Below are positions 1-8,359 of a DNA stretch of 64,000 nt, in pieces. A model generated the notes under the pieces. It was not told the DNA's origin. It saw only the letters and a list, made by a program, of their open reading frames with translations, and did not search any database. A program made the position numbers and the translations under genes. The stretch lies in the NCBI RefSeq assembly GCF_034008315.1, contig NZ_CP125377.1, positions 1,872,001 to 1,936,000 of the forward strand. Reading direction: 5' to 3'. Source of the DNA: Pseudomonas sp. P8_241 (GTDB taxonomy: Bacteria; Pseudomonadota; Gammaproteobacteria; Pseudomonadales; Pseudomonadaceae). The number at the start of each line of letters is the position of its first letter. The first letter of the stretch is position 1.

Positions 1-188
1 AACATCGCGTCTACTGCGCCAATGAAGTAACCGAGGTAATTGGCGGCAGCGATCAAGCCGGCAGCGGTCAGGTCGATCTGGCCTTCGCTCAGCAGGTGAG
101 GCAGCTGCGGCGTCAAGGCGAAGCGCCCAATGCCCATCGCCATCATCAGCGCGATAAAACTGGCGGATAAGCGAATCAGAGGAGACAT
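1..188 (-). CDS. YbfB/YjiJ-family MFS transporter, N-terminal part
   Basis: Only the first ~62 codons are in the window; the gene runs off the left edge. It starts with ATG on the minus strand at 188. The N-terminus holds a hydrophobic helix followed by MGIGRFALTPQLP, which is the signature of the YbfB/YjiJ (DUF1228) branch of the major facilitator superfamily. These are inner-membrane transporters of mostly unknown substrate. It is divergent from the LysR-type gene at 293 with about 100 bp between them, the usual arrangement of a transporter and its regulator. The substrate cannot be told from the sequence. Confidence 0.8.
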   Translation of the reverse strand, partial: MSPLIRLSASFIALMMAMGIGRFALTPQLPHLLSEGQIDLTAAGLIAAANYLGYFIGAVDAM

Positions 189-292
189 GGTCTGGATTCC
201 AGTTCAAGGATCAATGACCGTCAGGCTAGGACTGATTGACTTTCTTTAAAAATGAATAATATTGAGTAAGTTGTTCTGATTAGGAGAATGTC

Positions 293-1186
293 GTGGAATT
301 CAGCCAATTGCGCATCTTCCAGGCCGTGGCGCAGGAGGGCTCGATCACCCGTGCTGCCGAACGGCTGCATCGGGTGCCGTCGAACCTGTCTACCCGGCTC
401 AAGCAGCTGGAGGAGCAACTGGGTGTCGAACTGTTCCGGCGTGAGCGTCAGCGTTTGCAGTTGTCGCCTGCGGGAAAAGTCTTGCTGGATTACACCGTCA
501 AACTGTTCGCCCTGCATGACGAAGCCAGTGCAGCGGTGCAGGGCGGTCAGCCAGCGGGCGATTTTGTACTCGGCACCATGTACAGCACGGCGGCGATTCA
601 CTTGCCGGCGCTGCTGGCGCGGTATCACCGGCTGTATCCGGCGGTGAACCTGCAAGTGCAGTCCGGACCCAGTGGCGAATTGCTTGAAGGCTTGCTGACC
701 GGTCGGCTTGATGCGGCGCTGGTGGATGGTCCGCTGGAGTTTGCCGGACTTGACGGCGTGCCGTTGTGTGAAGAGCGGCTGGTGCTGATCAGCGAGGCCG
801 ATCATCCGCCCGTGCGCAGTGCGCTGGATGTGGAAGGGCGTTCGGTGTTCACCTTTCGCCAGGGCTGCTCTTACCGGATGCGCCTGGAAGCCTGGTTCGC
901 CCATGACCATGCGGCGATGGGCCGGGCAATGGAGATAGAATCCTATCCGGGAATGCTGGCCTGTGTGATTGCCGGTTCAGGCGTGGCGTTGATGTCTGAG
1001 TCGATGCTTGCCAGCCTGCCGGGCCGTGAAAGCGTGGCCGTGCACCCCTTGGCCGAACCGTTTGCCAGTGCGACCACCTGGCTGATGTGGCGCAAGGGCA
1101 TGCTGGGGGCCAACTTGAACGCATGGATCGAACAACAGCAGGCGGTTTTTCCGCCGGCAATGTCGCCGGCACAGGCCATTGCCTGA
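293..1186 (+). CDS. ptrR: LysR-family regulator, PtrR-like
   Basis: The 297-residue length and layout are those of a LysR-type regulator: N-terminal winged helix-turn-helix (residues ~1-60, with SITRAAERLHRVPSNLSTR) and a C-terminal effector-binding domain. The first 60 residues and the C-terminal stretches YPGMLACVIAGSGVALM and TTWLMWRKG closely resemble E. coli PtrR (YneJ), recalled from memory, which controls a putrescine/succinate-semialdehyde step. The start is GTG, preceded by AGGAGA; an ATG five bases upstream is out of frame. It is divergent from an MFS transporter, which is its likely target. The family is secure; the putrescine role is inferred from resemblance. Confidence 0.75.
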   Translation: MEFSQLRIFQAVAQEGSITRAAERLHRVPSNLSTRLKQLEEQLGVELFRRERQRLQLSPAGKVLLDYTVKLFALHDEASAAVQGGQPAGDFVLGTMYSTAAIHLPALLARYHRLYPAVNLQVQSGPSGELLEGLLTGRLDAALVDGPLEFAGLDGVPLCEERLVLISEADHPPVRSALDVEGRSVFTFRQGCSYRMRLEAWFAHDHAAMGRAMEIESYPGMLACVIAGSGVALMSESMLASLPGRESVAVHPLAEPFASATTWLMWRKGMLGANLNAWIEQQQAVFPPAMSPAQAIA

Positions 1187-1322
1187 ACGCCGGGTGATTG
1201 TGATGGATTCAGTAACAGATCATTGCGACGTTGGGCGAGCATTGCTTGGGACTTCGGACTATTATCAGTGCGAAGGGGCTACAGAATTTTGGCCGCTCGG
1301 CACTACCCTGAAGGGGGGCACC

Positions 1323-1451
1323 ATGAAAGAGAAAATCCAAAACTGGCTGCACGACCTGGGTGTTGCACTCGGGTTGATCGAACCGCCTCTGCAACCTGTG
1401 CCTATTCGCACTGACGACGAACAGCGTCGGCGTCAGCAGCGACGTCGGTGA
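1323..1451 (+). CDS. PA1414-related small protein
   Basis: This is a 42-residue ORF starting MKEKIQNWLHDLGVALGLIEPP and ending in an arginine-rich tail (RRRQQRRR). ATG at 1323 is preceded by AAGGGGGG about 5 bases upstream, a strong ribosome-binding site. It matches the small Pseudomonas family named after P. aeruginosa PA1414, as I recall it. In PAO1 that gene lies near the gbu genes, and gbu genes also follow here. PA1414 is known as strongly transcribed at low oxygen, but no Anr box (TTGAT-N4-ATCAA) could be found upstream here. An in-frame longer reading from 1179 has no ribosome-binding site and is not favoured. Function unknown. Confidence 0.7.
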   Translation: MKEKIQNWLHDLGVALGLIEPPLQPVPIRTDDEQRRRQQRRR

Positions 1452-1471
1452 TCGCGTCAGGGTTTGGGAAA

Positions 1472-1557
1472 GATCGCAGCCTGCGGCGGCGCCTGCAGGG
1501 CGTTGTGCAAGTGTTGCGGTTGCGCGTGAATCCGTAGGAGCGCCGAAGGTTGCGATC
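1472..1557. repeat. Degenerate REP-type inverted repeat
   Basis: The left arm GATCGCAGCCTGCGG and the right arm CCGAAGGTTGCGATC are imperfect inverted copies. This is a worn version of the GATCGCAGCCTGCGG/TGTAGGAGCTGCC element seen intact elsewhere in the window (24975, 32417). It lies between the PA1414-like gene and the convergent small gene at 1590. Confidence 0.6.
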
Positions 1558-1589
1558 CTGGCGCTCTGATATTTCACTGGGCGCGGCAT

Positions 1590-1841
1590 TCAATGCCGCC
1601 CGATCTCCATCAAGAACTGACTCAAATCATTCGCCGTCCTGGCATTCTTCAGCATCCGGTCTTCTTCGGCAGTAAACGCCGTCACGCCCAGCTCATCTTC
1701 GAGATGGAAGATCAGCTCCTCGATATCTTCCTTATCCAGTCCCAACTGCGCCAGGTTGGCGTTGTCGTCGAAGTCTTGCTGATTTTCCAGCAGGCGGCTG
1801 ATGTAGCGATGCACCACGGCACGGACGGCAGCTCTGTTCAT
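1590..1841 (-). CDS. Acyl-carrier-protein-like small protein without the Ser
   Basis: 83 residues. The middle, NLAQLGLDKEDIEELIFHLEDELGV, has the spacing of the second helix of acyl carrier proteins (LGxDSLD.VE....E...). However, the Ser that would carry phosphopantetheine is replaced (LDKED), so it probably cannot carry an acyl group. ATG at 1841 follows an AGAACCCTC stretch, a weak ribosome-binding site. It is a conserved-looking small protein in a Pseudomonas context. The fold call is inferred from pattern only, and no function is assigned. Confidence 0.55.
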   Translation of the reverse strand: MNRAAVRAVVHRYISRLLENQQDFDDNANLAQLGLDKEDIEELIFHLEDELGVTAFTAEEDRMLKNARTANDLSQFLMEIGRH

Positions 1842-1934
1842 GAGGGTTCTTCGAGGGCGTTGTTGTTCTCCCTGCCTTTTTTATCCTTGTGATGAGTACA
1901 GCAGGCTTTAGCCGCTGGAGGGTTTCTCCAGACG

Positions 1935-1970
1935 AAAAAAAACGGGTGTGGCAACCGACGCCACACCCGT
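1935..1970 (-). terminator. Rho-independent terminator of the symporter gene
   Basis: An 11-bp perfect stem (ACGGGTGTGGC / GCCACACCCGT) with a 7-base loop is followed, on the minus strand, by a run of T (A-run at 1935-1941). It lies 30 bp past the stop of the symporter gene at 2000. Confidence 0.85.
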
Positions 1971-1999
1971 CGAAGAAAGCATCAAGTTGTCAGGTCAGC

Positions 2000-3379
2000 T
2001 CACGCAGCGCTCGCCAATACAGCCGGGCGACGGGACATCAGGCTGACGACCACGAAGCTCACCAGACCTACGCCAAGGCTGTAGTAGATCGGGGTGTTGG
2101 CATCCAGACCGTCCTTGAACATGAACAGCAGCGCAGTGGCGAAGCCCATGCCCATGCTGGCGATAGCGCCGGCGGTGGTGGCGCGTTTCCAGAAGATGGC
2201 ACCCATCAGCGGGATCAGCATGCCGCCCACCAGCAGGTTGTAGGCCAGGGTCAGGGCGCTGATCACGTCGTTCACGATCAGAGCGATGCCCAATACCACG
2301 ATACCGGTCAACAGGGTGAACAGGCGGTTGATCGCCAGACTCGACTGTTTGCCGCCACGCAGTTTCGGCAGCAAGTCTTCGGTCAGGGTAGTGGCAGCGG
2401 CCAGCAGGCCGGCGCTGGCGGTGGACATCATGGCCGCCAGTGCGGCAGCGATCACCAGGCCACGAATACCGTCTGGCAGGGACAGTTTGACGATGGCGGC
2501 GAAGGCGTTGTTGACGTTGTCCAGATCCGGGATCAGAACGTGCGCCGCCATGCCGATCAGGGCGCAGGCCAGGCCGTAGATGATGCAGTAGATACCGGCA
2601 GCGGTTCCGGCAACCTGAGCCACTTTGGCGGTCTTGACGGTGAATACCCGTTGCCAGATGTCCTGGCCGATCAGGATCCCGAAGAAGTAGATCATGAAGT
2701 AGGTGATGATGGTGTCCCAGCCGATGGTGGTGAAGCTGAAGCTTGCCGCCGGCAGTTTCAGAACCAACTCATCCCAGCCGCCGACGCGGTACAGGCAGAT
2801 TGGCAACAGGATAAACATCAGGCCAACGGTCTTGATGATGAACTGGACGATGTCGGTCAGGGTCAGGGACCACATACCGCCAATTGCCGAGTAGATCACG
2901 ACCACGCCGCCACCGAGCAGCACCGAAATCCAGAACGGCAGACCAAACAGCACTTGCAGGACGGTGCCGATTGCCAGGATCGAGGTCACGCCGATCATCA
3001 GCGCGTACGCCAGCATGATGATCGCGCTCGCGGAGCGGGCCATCGGGTTGTAGCGTTTTTCCAGGACCTGGGTAACGGTGTAGATCTTCAGTTTCAACAG
3101 CGGTTTGGCGAGGAACAGGTTCAGTGCCACGATCCCGCAACCGAGGGCCGCGCACAGCCAGAAACCGGAGATGCCATGCACGTAGCCCAGACGCACGGTG
3201 CCCACAGTGGACGCGCCGCCCAGAACGGTGGCGGCCATGGTGCCCATGTACAGGCTAGGGCCGAGGTTGCGACCGGCAACTAAAAAGTCTTCGTTGGTCT
3301 TGGCCTTGCGCATGCCGTAGTAGCCGAGTATCAGCATCGCGGCGGCGTAGATGAGTACGACGAATAAATCCAAAGCCAT
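2000..3379 (-). CDS. Sodium:solute symporter (SSS family)
   Basis: A 459-residue membrane protein with about 13 hydrophobic helices. MALDLFVVLIYAAAMLILGYYG opens it, and GGASTVGTVRLGYVHGISGFW has the pattern of the sodium/substrate region of the SSS family. ATG at 3379 has GGAG upstream, so the in-frame extension to 3484, which would run through a REP hairpin, is rejected. In P. aeruginosa a homologous symporter (PA1418) sits with PA1419, PA1420 and gbuA in the same order as here. It therefore probably imports a guanidino compound or its product. Substrate is inferred from context only. Confidence 0.85.
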   Translation of the reverse strand: MALDLFVVLIYAAAMLILGYYGMRKAKTNEDFLVAGRNLGPSLYMGTMAATVLGGASTVGTVRLGYVHGISGFWLCAALGCGIVALNLFLAKPLLKLKIYTVTQVLEKRYNPMARSASAIIMLAYALMIGVTSILAIGTVLQVLFGLPFWISVLLGGGVVVIYSAIGGMWSLTLTDIVQFIIKTVGLMFILLPICLYRVGGWDELVLKLPAASFSFTTIGWDTIITYFMIYFFGILIGQDIWQRVFTVKTAKVAQVAGTAAGIYCIIYGLACALIGMAAHVLIPDLDNVNNAFAAIVKLSLPDGIRGLVIAAALAAMMSTASAGLLAAATTLTEDLLPKLRGGKQSSLAINRLFTLLTGIVVLGIALIVNDVISALTLAYNLLVGGMLIPLMGAIFWKRATTAGAIASMGMGFATALLFMFKDGLDANTPIYYSLGVGLVSFVVVSLMSRRPAVLASAA

Positions 3380-3445
3380 GATGGCGTGTCTCCGATTGTC
3401 TTTTTTATGGTGAAACAAAGTTGCGTTATGGCTATGGGGTAGTTC

Positions 3446-3476
3446 TTGTGGCGAGGGAGCAAGCTCCCTCGCCACA
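3446..3476. repeat. REP-type palindrome
   Basis: TTGTGGCGAGGGAGC and GCTCCCTCGCCACA are inverted arms around two bases. The same sequence recurs at 8299-8330. It lies between the symporter and permease genes. Confidence 0.85.
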
Positions 3477-3507
3477 GAGGTCACCTCATGGCCCTGTCTT
3501 CAAAAAA

Positions 3508-5019
3508 TCAGGCGGCTTGGCGCATCGCCGGTTTAGCGAGCGAATCCGTGCTCTTGCTGCGTGCATCGTTCGGGCCGAACACTGCGCTCGATTCCGGGAA
3601 CAGGCTCAGCAGCGCCAGGTACACCAGCGAAGCCAGGCCCAGAGTCACCGGCAGGCTGATGTCGATGCCGCCGGCCATTTCGCCCAGTGGTCCGACAAAC
3701 TGCCCCGGCAGATTCACGAAGCACAGGCCGACGGCCGCGCTTGGGATCCAGGCGCCGAGGCCACGCCAGTTCCAGCCGTGGGTGAACCAGTAACGGCCAC
3801 CCTTTTCGCCGCGGGTGAACACTTGCAGGTCATCCGGGCAGTAGAAGCCGCGACGCACCAGCAGGCCGATGATCATGATCACCATCCACGGAGTGGTGCA
3901 GGTGATGATCAGCACGGCGAAGGTGGACACGCTCTGCACCAGGTTCGCCGCGAAGCGCCCGATGAAGATGAAGGCAATCGACATCACACCGATCAGCAGC
4001 GTGGCCTTGACCCGCGACAGCACCCGTGGGAACACGCTGGACATGTCCAGCCCGGTGCCGTACAGCGAGGTGGTGCCGGTGGACATGCCACCAATCACCG
4101 CAATCAGGCACACTGGCAGGAAAAACCAGCTCGGCGAAACGGCCAGCAGCCCGCCAACATAGTTGTTGGCCGCGATGTAGTCCGGTGCCTTGACCGCAAC
4201 GATCGTGGCGGTGACCAGACCGAACAGGAACGGAATCAGCGTGGCCAGTTGTGCTGCGATCACCGATACCATGATCCGGCCTTTCGGCGTTTCACGCGGG
4301 ATGTAACGGGACCAGTCGCCGAGGAACGCGCCGAAGGAGATCGGGTTGCTCATCGCGACCAGTGCGGCACCGATAAAGGCTGCCCAGAAACCGGCCTGAC
4401 CCATGGCCACGGTGCCGGCGTACTGGCTGTCGAATGCAGGAGCGAAAGCGAAAACACCCAGCAGGAACAGCAGGCTGGCCGCCCACACCGCAATGCGGTT
4501 GACCCACAACATGAAGCGAAAGCCATAGATGCATACAGTCAGTACCAGCAACGCGAACAAACCGTAGGCCAGGCCCAGGGTCAGGTCGGTTTCCGGCAGG
4601 TCGATCAGGCGTTTGGCACCGCCCACCAGCGCATCGCCCGAACTCCATACAGAGAGCGAGAAGAACGCGATAGCAGTCAACAGCGACAGGAAGGACCCGA
4701 CGATTCGCCCGTGCACGCCGAAGTGTGCACCGGAAGACACGGCGTTGTTGGTGCCGTTGATCGGCCCGAACAGGCCCATCGGCGCCAGGATCAACGAACC
4801 GAGCACCACGCCCAGCACAATCGCCCAGACCCCGGCCTGAAAAGACAGGCCGAACAGCACCGGGAAACTGCCGAGCACGGCGGTGGCAAAGGTGTTGGCG
4901 CCGCCGAAGATCAGGCGAAACAAGTCACCGGGACGGGCGGTACGTTCATGGTCCGGGATCTGTTCGACCCCGTTTGTTTCGATGCTGCTAAGGCTTTTTT
5001 CGTTGTTTTTGTTATTCAT
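3508..5019 (-). CDS. NCS1-family permease (cytosine/purine type)
   Basis: 503 residues with about 12 membrane helices. Family hallmarks are the N-terminal RPGDLFRLIFGGAN and GPINGTNNAVSSGAHFGV, and SNPISFGAFLGDWSRYIP in the middle. NCS1 permeases move nucleobases, hydantoins, thiamine and related nitrogen compounds across the inner membrane. ATG at 5019 follows GGAGCA. It lies between the SSS symporter (about 130 bp away, with a REP element) and the NTF2-like gene, and corresponds to PA1419 in the P. aeruginosa gbu neighbourhood. A role in uptake of a guanidino or urea-like compound is inferred. Confidence 0.85.
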   Translation of the reverse strand: MNNKNNEKSLSSIETNGVEQIPDHERTARPGDLFRLIFGGANTFATAVLGSFPVLFGLSFQAGVWAIVLGVVLGSLILAPMGLFGPINGTNNAVSSGAHFGVHGRIVGSFLSLLTAIAFFSLSVWSSGDALVGGAKRLIDLPETDLTLGLAYGLFALLVLTVCIYGFRFMLWVNRIAVWAASLLFLLGVFAFAPAFDSQYAGTVAMGQAGFWAAFIGAALVAMSNPISFGAFLGDWSRYIPRETPKGRIMVSVIAAQLATLIPFLFGLVTATIVAVKAPDYIAANNYVGGLLAVSPSWFFLPVCLIAVIGGMSTGTTSLYGTGLDMSSVFPRVLSRVKATLLIGVMSIAFIFIGRFAANLVQSVSTFAVLIITCTTPWMVIMIIGLLVRRGFYCPDDLQVFTRGEKGGRYWFTHGWNWRGLGAWIPSAAVGLCFVNLPGQFVGPLGEMAGGIDISLPVTLGLASLVYLALLSLFPESSAVFGPNDARSKSTDSLAKPAMRQAA

Positions 5020-5073
5020 GATCTGCTCCGATCATAAAGGCGCGCCCATCGTGTGTGAGCGTCACCTGTTTGG

Positions 5074-5496
5074 CTAAGGGGGTGGCAGCCCTTCCGGCAT
5101 GGCGGACAAATGTTCGTGGCAGGCCAGCCATAGGCCTTGTTGTTCTTGGCCAGACGCTTGTTTCTTGAAAACAATCGTCTCGCGCTCCTGGCTAAAGTGC
5201 CGCTCCCCTTGCATGCGCAGCTCGGTGGCCACGTCATGGATGAAAATCGCCACGTCACCCTGAAGGCTCACGAAGGCGTTGCTTGAGGTGCACGAAAGCA
5301 CCTCGAAGCCATCCTCGGAGCGCCAGCCGTCCCACATCGCCTGATAGGCGTCGCGCGATAGCAGGGGCTGATCGAGGGTGTAGAAAACGAAGCTGGCATC
5401 GGCGCTGAATGCGCCGAAGTAGGCTTCGCGATCGTTACGGGCAAACGCCGCCACCAGGTCGGCGGCGGCTTTCAGAACCTGATCACGTTCGTTCAT
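5074..5496 (-). CDS. SnoaL/NTF2-like (DUF4440-type) protein
   Basis: 140 residues with the NTF2-like alpha+beta pattern: an N-terminal helix (VLKAAADLVAAFARNDREAYFGAFSADASFVF), the strand GDVAIFIHDVAT and the C-terminal strand GLWLACHEHLS. Such proteins are small cytosolic dimers, some catalytic and many of unknown role. It ends 54 bp before the permease gene and starts 9 bp after gbuA, so it is almost certainly cotranscribed with gbuA. It corresponds to PA1420. No catalytic residues could be assigned. Confidence 0.75.
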   Translation of the reverse strand: MNERDQVLKAAADLVAAFARNDREAYFGAFSADASFVFYTLDQPLLSRDAYQAMWDGWRSEDGFEVLSCTSSNAFVSLQGDVAIFIHDVATELRMQGERHFSQERETIVFKKQASGQEQQGLWLACHEHLSAMPEGLPPP

Positions 5497-5505
5497 GACC
5501 GATCC

Positions 5506-6456
5506 TCAGCGGTGGACCACACCAGGCAGTACGCAGAGCATTTCGTACAGCAGGTTGGCGGCCAGCAGCGAGGTGTTGCCGGTGGTGTCATAAGCGGGCG
5601 AGACTTCTACCAGATCGCAACCGACCAGGTCGAGGCCTTGGCAGCCACGAACGATCTCGATCGCCTGAATGGTCGTCAGACCACCGATTTCCGGGGTTCC
5701 CGTGCCAGGGGCCCAGGCCGGGTCGATGCCGTCGATGTCGAAGCTCAGGTACACCGGGCCGCCGCCGACTTTCTCGCGAACTTCGGCCATCAGTGGCGCC
5801 AGGGATTTGTGCCAGCACTCTTCGGCCTGAACGACGCGGAAACCCTGGTTGCGGCTCCAGTTGAAGTCGTCGGCGGTGTAGCCCTGGGCGCGCAGGCCGA
5901 TCTGTACGACACGGTCCGGGTCCAACAGGCCTTCTTCAACGGCGCGGCGGAAAGTGGTGCCGTGGGCGATTTTCTCGCCGAACATGTGATCGTTAACATC
6001 GGCGTGGGCGTCGATGTGCACCAGGCCGACCTTGCCATGCTTTTTATGGATGGCACGCAGGATCGGCAAAGTGATGGTGTGGTCGCCGCCCAGGGTCAGC
6101 GGAATCACATCGTGTTCGAGGATATTGTCGTAGGATTCTTCGATGATCCGTACGGCATCCAGCAGGTTGAAGGTGTTGATCGCGATGTCGCCGATGTCGG
6201 CAACCGACAGCGAGTCGAACGGAGCAGCGCCGGTGGCCATGTTGTACGGGCGGATCATCACCGACTCGGCGCGGATTTCGCGAGGTCCGAAACGGGTGCC
6301 GGGGCGCAGCGAAGTACCGATGTCCAGTGGCACGCCTACAAAGGCAGCGTCCAGACCGGCAGCGGTGTTCAAGTGGGGGAGTCGCATCATGGTGGCGATG
6401 CCGCCGAAGCGCGGCATTTCGTTGCCGCCCAGTGGTTGGTGAAGAATCTTGTCCAC
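5506..6456 (-). CDS. gbuA: Ureohydrolase, guanidinobutyrase (agmatinase family)
   Basis: 316 residues. The binuclear manganese ligands of the arginase/agmatinase family are all present: GGDH (His126), DAHAD (Asp149, His151, Asp153) and SFDIDGIDP (Asp240, Asp242). P. aeruginosa GbuA hydrolyses 4-guanidinobutyrate to 4-aminobutyrate and urea. The divergent LysR gene, the NTF2-like gene and two permeases reproduce the PA1418-PA1422 order, which supports gbuA over speB. Related enzymes act on agmatine, guanidinopropionate or free guanidine, so the substrate rests on synteny. It is first gene of a minus-strand unit with the NTF2-like and permease genes. Confidence 0.85.
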   Translation of the reverse strand: MDKILHQPLGGNEMPRFGGIATMMRLPHLNTAAGLDAAFVGVPLDIGTSLRPGTRFGPREIRAESVMIRPYNMATGAAPFDSLSVADIGDIAINTFNLLDAVRIIEESYDNILEHDVIPLTLGGDHTITLPILRAIHKKHGKVGLVHIDAHADVNDHMFGEKIAHGTTFRRAVEEGLLDPDRVVQIGLRAQGYTADDFNWSRNQGFRVVQAEECWHKSLAPLMAEVREKVGGGPVYLSFDIDGIDPAWAPGTGTPEIGGLTTIQAIEIVRGCQGLDLVGCDLVEVSPAYDTTGNTSLLAANLLYEMLCVLPGVVHR

Positions 6457-6654
6457 GGGTAGGGCCTCATCGTCGTTGTTTTATTTATTGGTTGCGCCGT
6501 TAACGGAAGGTACGGGCACCGATTTGTGCGGATTCTGCGAAATGTAGTGGCCGGGAAGAATCGCTACGGGCAAATACTTAGTTCAGATTTTTCTAAACTA
6601 ATGGTGAGGGCCGGGATAGACTTCTCGGCTTGAGCGATGCGTTGCACGGGTGGA

Positions 6655-6740
6655 CCGATCGCCAGCAAGCCGGCTCCTACAGGTCGGCGTCGGCCCGAGG
6701 TATTGGTTATTACTGTAGGAGCCGGCTTGCTGGTGATCGG
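6655..6740. repeat. REP-type inverted repeat in the gbuA-gbuR gap
   Basis: Arms CCGATCGCCAGCAAGCCGG and CCGGCTTGCTGGTGATCGG, with TCCTACA/TGTAGGA at their inner ends, flank a 32-base centre. It fills part of the 343 bp between gbuA and gbuR. The rest (6457-6654) must hold the gbuA promoter; I see no certain promoter or operator there. Confidence 0.8.
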
Positions 6741-6799
6741 TTGCGCAGCAACCGCCCATCCCACAGCGCGGACTCACTGAACAGGTTACGGAGCCACCG

Positions 6800-7693
6800 A
6801 TGGCCAACGCTTTACCCGACCTCAAACTATTGCGCATCTTCGTCAGCGTGGTACGCCATCAGGGATTCGCTAACGCCCAGCATGAGCTCAACCTATCGAC
6901 ATCGGCGATCAGCACCTACATGAGCCAGCTCGAATCGGCCCTCGGCCTGGTGCTCTGCCATCGCGGTCGTGGCGGTTTCAGCCTGACCAGCAAGGGTGAG
7001 CTGTTCCATCAGGAGACCCTGCGTCTGTTGGGTGAACTCGAAGGCTTCGAGCAATACGCCGCCGCCCTCAAGGGCGAATTGCGCGGGACGTTGAACCTGG
7101 GCGTGATCGACTCGACCGTCAGCGACAAGGCCTTGCCGTTCGCCGAAGCCATCGGCGCCTACAGCCAGGAGCACCCAGCCGTGCATTTGCACCTGTCGGT
7201 CATGAGCCCTTACGAATTGCAGCTTGGCGTGCAGGACAACCGCCTGGACCTTGCCATCGGTGCGTTCTCCACCCGCATGAGCGGTCTGGTGTACATGCCG
7301 CTGTACCGTGAACAACACTGGTTGTATTGCAGCACGCGGCATCCGCTGTTCAACGAGCGGCGCATTCCCGAGCAGGTTATTACTCAGCAACGCATGGTCG
7401 GTCGCGGCTATTGGAGCCAGGCCGAACTGGCACGCCACGGTTTCAAGCACAGCGCCGCGACCGTGGAGAGTATGGAGGCGCAGTTGATTCTGGTGCTGTC
7501 CGGCGCCTACATTGGCTATTTGCCTGAGCACTACGCCCAGGCCTGGGCTGACAAGGGGGACTTGCGGGTGTTGCTGCCGGCGACCTTCGGTTATCAGGCG
7601 CCATTCTCGATGATTGTGCGCCGGGGCCGTAGCCGCGAGCCGTTGATCCAGACCTTTCGCGATCTGCTTAAAGCTCAACTGAATCAGGCCTGA
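6800..7693 (+). CDS. gbuR: LysR-family activator of the gbu genes
   Basis: 297 residues with a LysR helix-turn-helix (residues ~1-65; GFANAQHELNLSTSAISTYMSQLE) and a substrate-binding C-terminal domain. It is divergent from gbuA. In P. aeruginosa the divergent LysR gene (PA1422, gbuR) activates gbuA in response to 4-guanidinobutyrate, and this gene holds the same place. ATG at 6800 has ACGGAG upstream. The gene ends 5 bp before tapT. Role inferred from family and synteny. Confidence 0.8.
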   Translation: MANALPDLKLLRIFVSVVRHQGFANAQHELNLSTSAISTYMSQLESALGLVLCHRGRGGFSLTSKGELFHQETLRLLGELEGFEQYAAALKGELRGTLNLGVIDSTVSDKALPFAEAIGAYSQEHPAVHLHLSVMSPYELQLGVQDNRLDLAIGAFSTRMSGLVYMPLYREQHWLYCSTRHPLFNERRIPEQVITQQRMVGRGYWSQAELARHGFKHSAATVESMEAQLILVLSGAYIGYLPEHYAQAWADKGDLRVLLPATFGYQAPFSMIVRRGRSREPLIQTFRDLLKAQLNQA

Positions 7694-7698
7694 AGACG

Positions 7699-8292
7699 AT
7701 GTCCAGAATCCAATGTCCACGCTGCCTGCGCCCGCAAACCCACTGTCTGTGCCCGTTGATTCCAAGCCTCGACAGCCGCACCCGAGTACTGCTGTTGCAG
7801 CATCCGGGTGAAGTGAACCATGCGTTGAATACGGCGCGTCTGGCGGCGCTTGGATTGAAGAATGCCGAGTTGATCGTGGGGGAGGTGTTCGAGGATTTGC
7901 CCGCGTTGTTGAATCAGCCAGGGTATCGGGCGCGGTTGTTGTTTCCCGGCGAGGACGCTCAACCGATGCAGGGTTATGCCGGGACTGAAGATCCGCTGTT
8001 GCTGGTGGTCCCCGACGGCACGTGGCGCAAGGCGCGCAAGATGCTGCACCTCAATCCGCTGTTGGCGGCGTTGCCGAGGGTGACGCTGGCCGAGGGTGGT
8101 GTGTCCCGTTATCGGCTGCGCAAGGCACCGGGGCCAGGGGCCTTGTCGACGGTGGAGGCGATTGTGCAGGCGTTGGAAACCCTCGAGGTTCCGACCACGT
8201 TTGCACCGTTGTTGAAACCGTTCGAGGCGTTGATCGAGGGGCAGATTGCGGCGATGGGGGAGGAGGTTTACCGCAAGAATCACAAGCAATGA
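7699..8292 (+). CDS. tapT: tRNA-uridine aminocarboxypropyltransferase (DTW domain)
   Basis: 197 residues. The N-terminal cysteine cluster CPRCLRPQTHCLC probably binds zinc. The DTW-family motif appears as VPDGTWRKARKML, and STVEAI follows near residue 150, both typical of the TapT/YfiP family. TapT uses SAM to add the 3-amino-3-carboxypropyl group (acp3U47) in the variable loop of tRNAs. It starts 5 bp after gbuR, so the two are likely cotranscribed although functionally unrelated. The REP palindrome at 8299 follows the stop. Confidence 0.9.
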   Translation: MSRIQCPRCLRPQTHCLCPLIPSLDSRTRVLLLQHPGEVNHALNTARLAALGLKNAELIVGEVFEDLPALLNQPGYRARLLFPGEDAQPMQGYAGTEDPLLLVVPDGTWRKARKMLHLNPLLAALPRVTLAEGGVSRYRLRKAPGPGALSTVEAIVQALETLEVPTTFAPLLKPFEALIEGQIAAMGEEVYRKNHKQ

Positions 8293-8298
8293 AGTTCT

Positions 8299-8330
8299 TT
8301 GTGGCGAGGGAGCAAGCTCCCTCGCCACAA
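8299..8330. repeat. REP-type perfect palindrome
   Basis: 15-bp perfect arms (TTGTGGCGAGGGAGC and its complement) around AA, identical in core to 3446-3476. It sits between the convergent tapT and lapC genes, where it may also act as a bidirectional terminator. Confidence 0.85.
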
Positions 8331-8359
8331 CAGCCTTGCAAGTCAGGATTGAGTCAGGC

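Noticed and set aside
1190..1322. Anr box before the PA1414-like gene
   Set aside because: TTGTG-ATGG-ATTCA is the nearest match and has too many mismatches to support a site.
1889..3283. Long plus-strand frame opposite the sodium symporter
   Set aside because: Shadow of the symporter gene: Gln/His/Gly/Asp-rich low-complexity translation with no domain.
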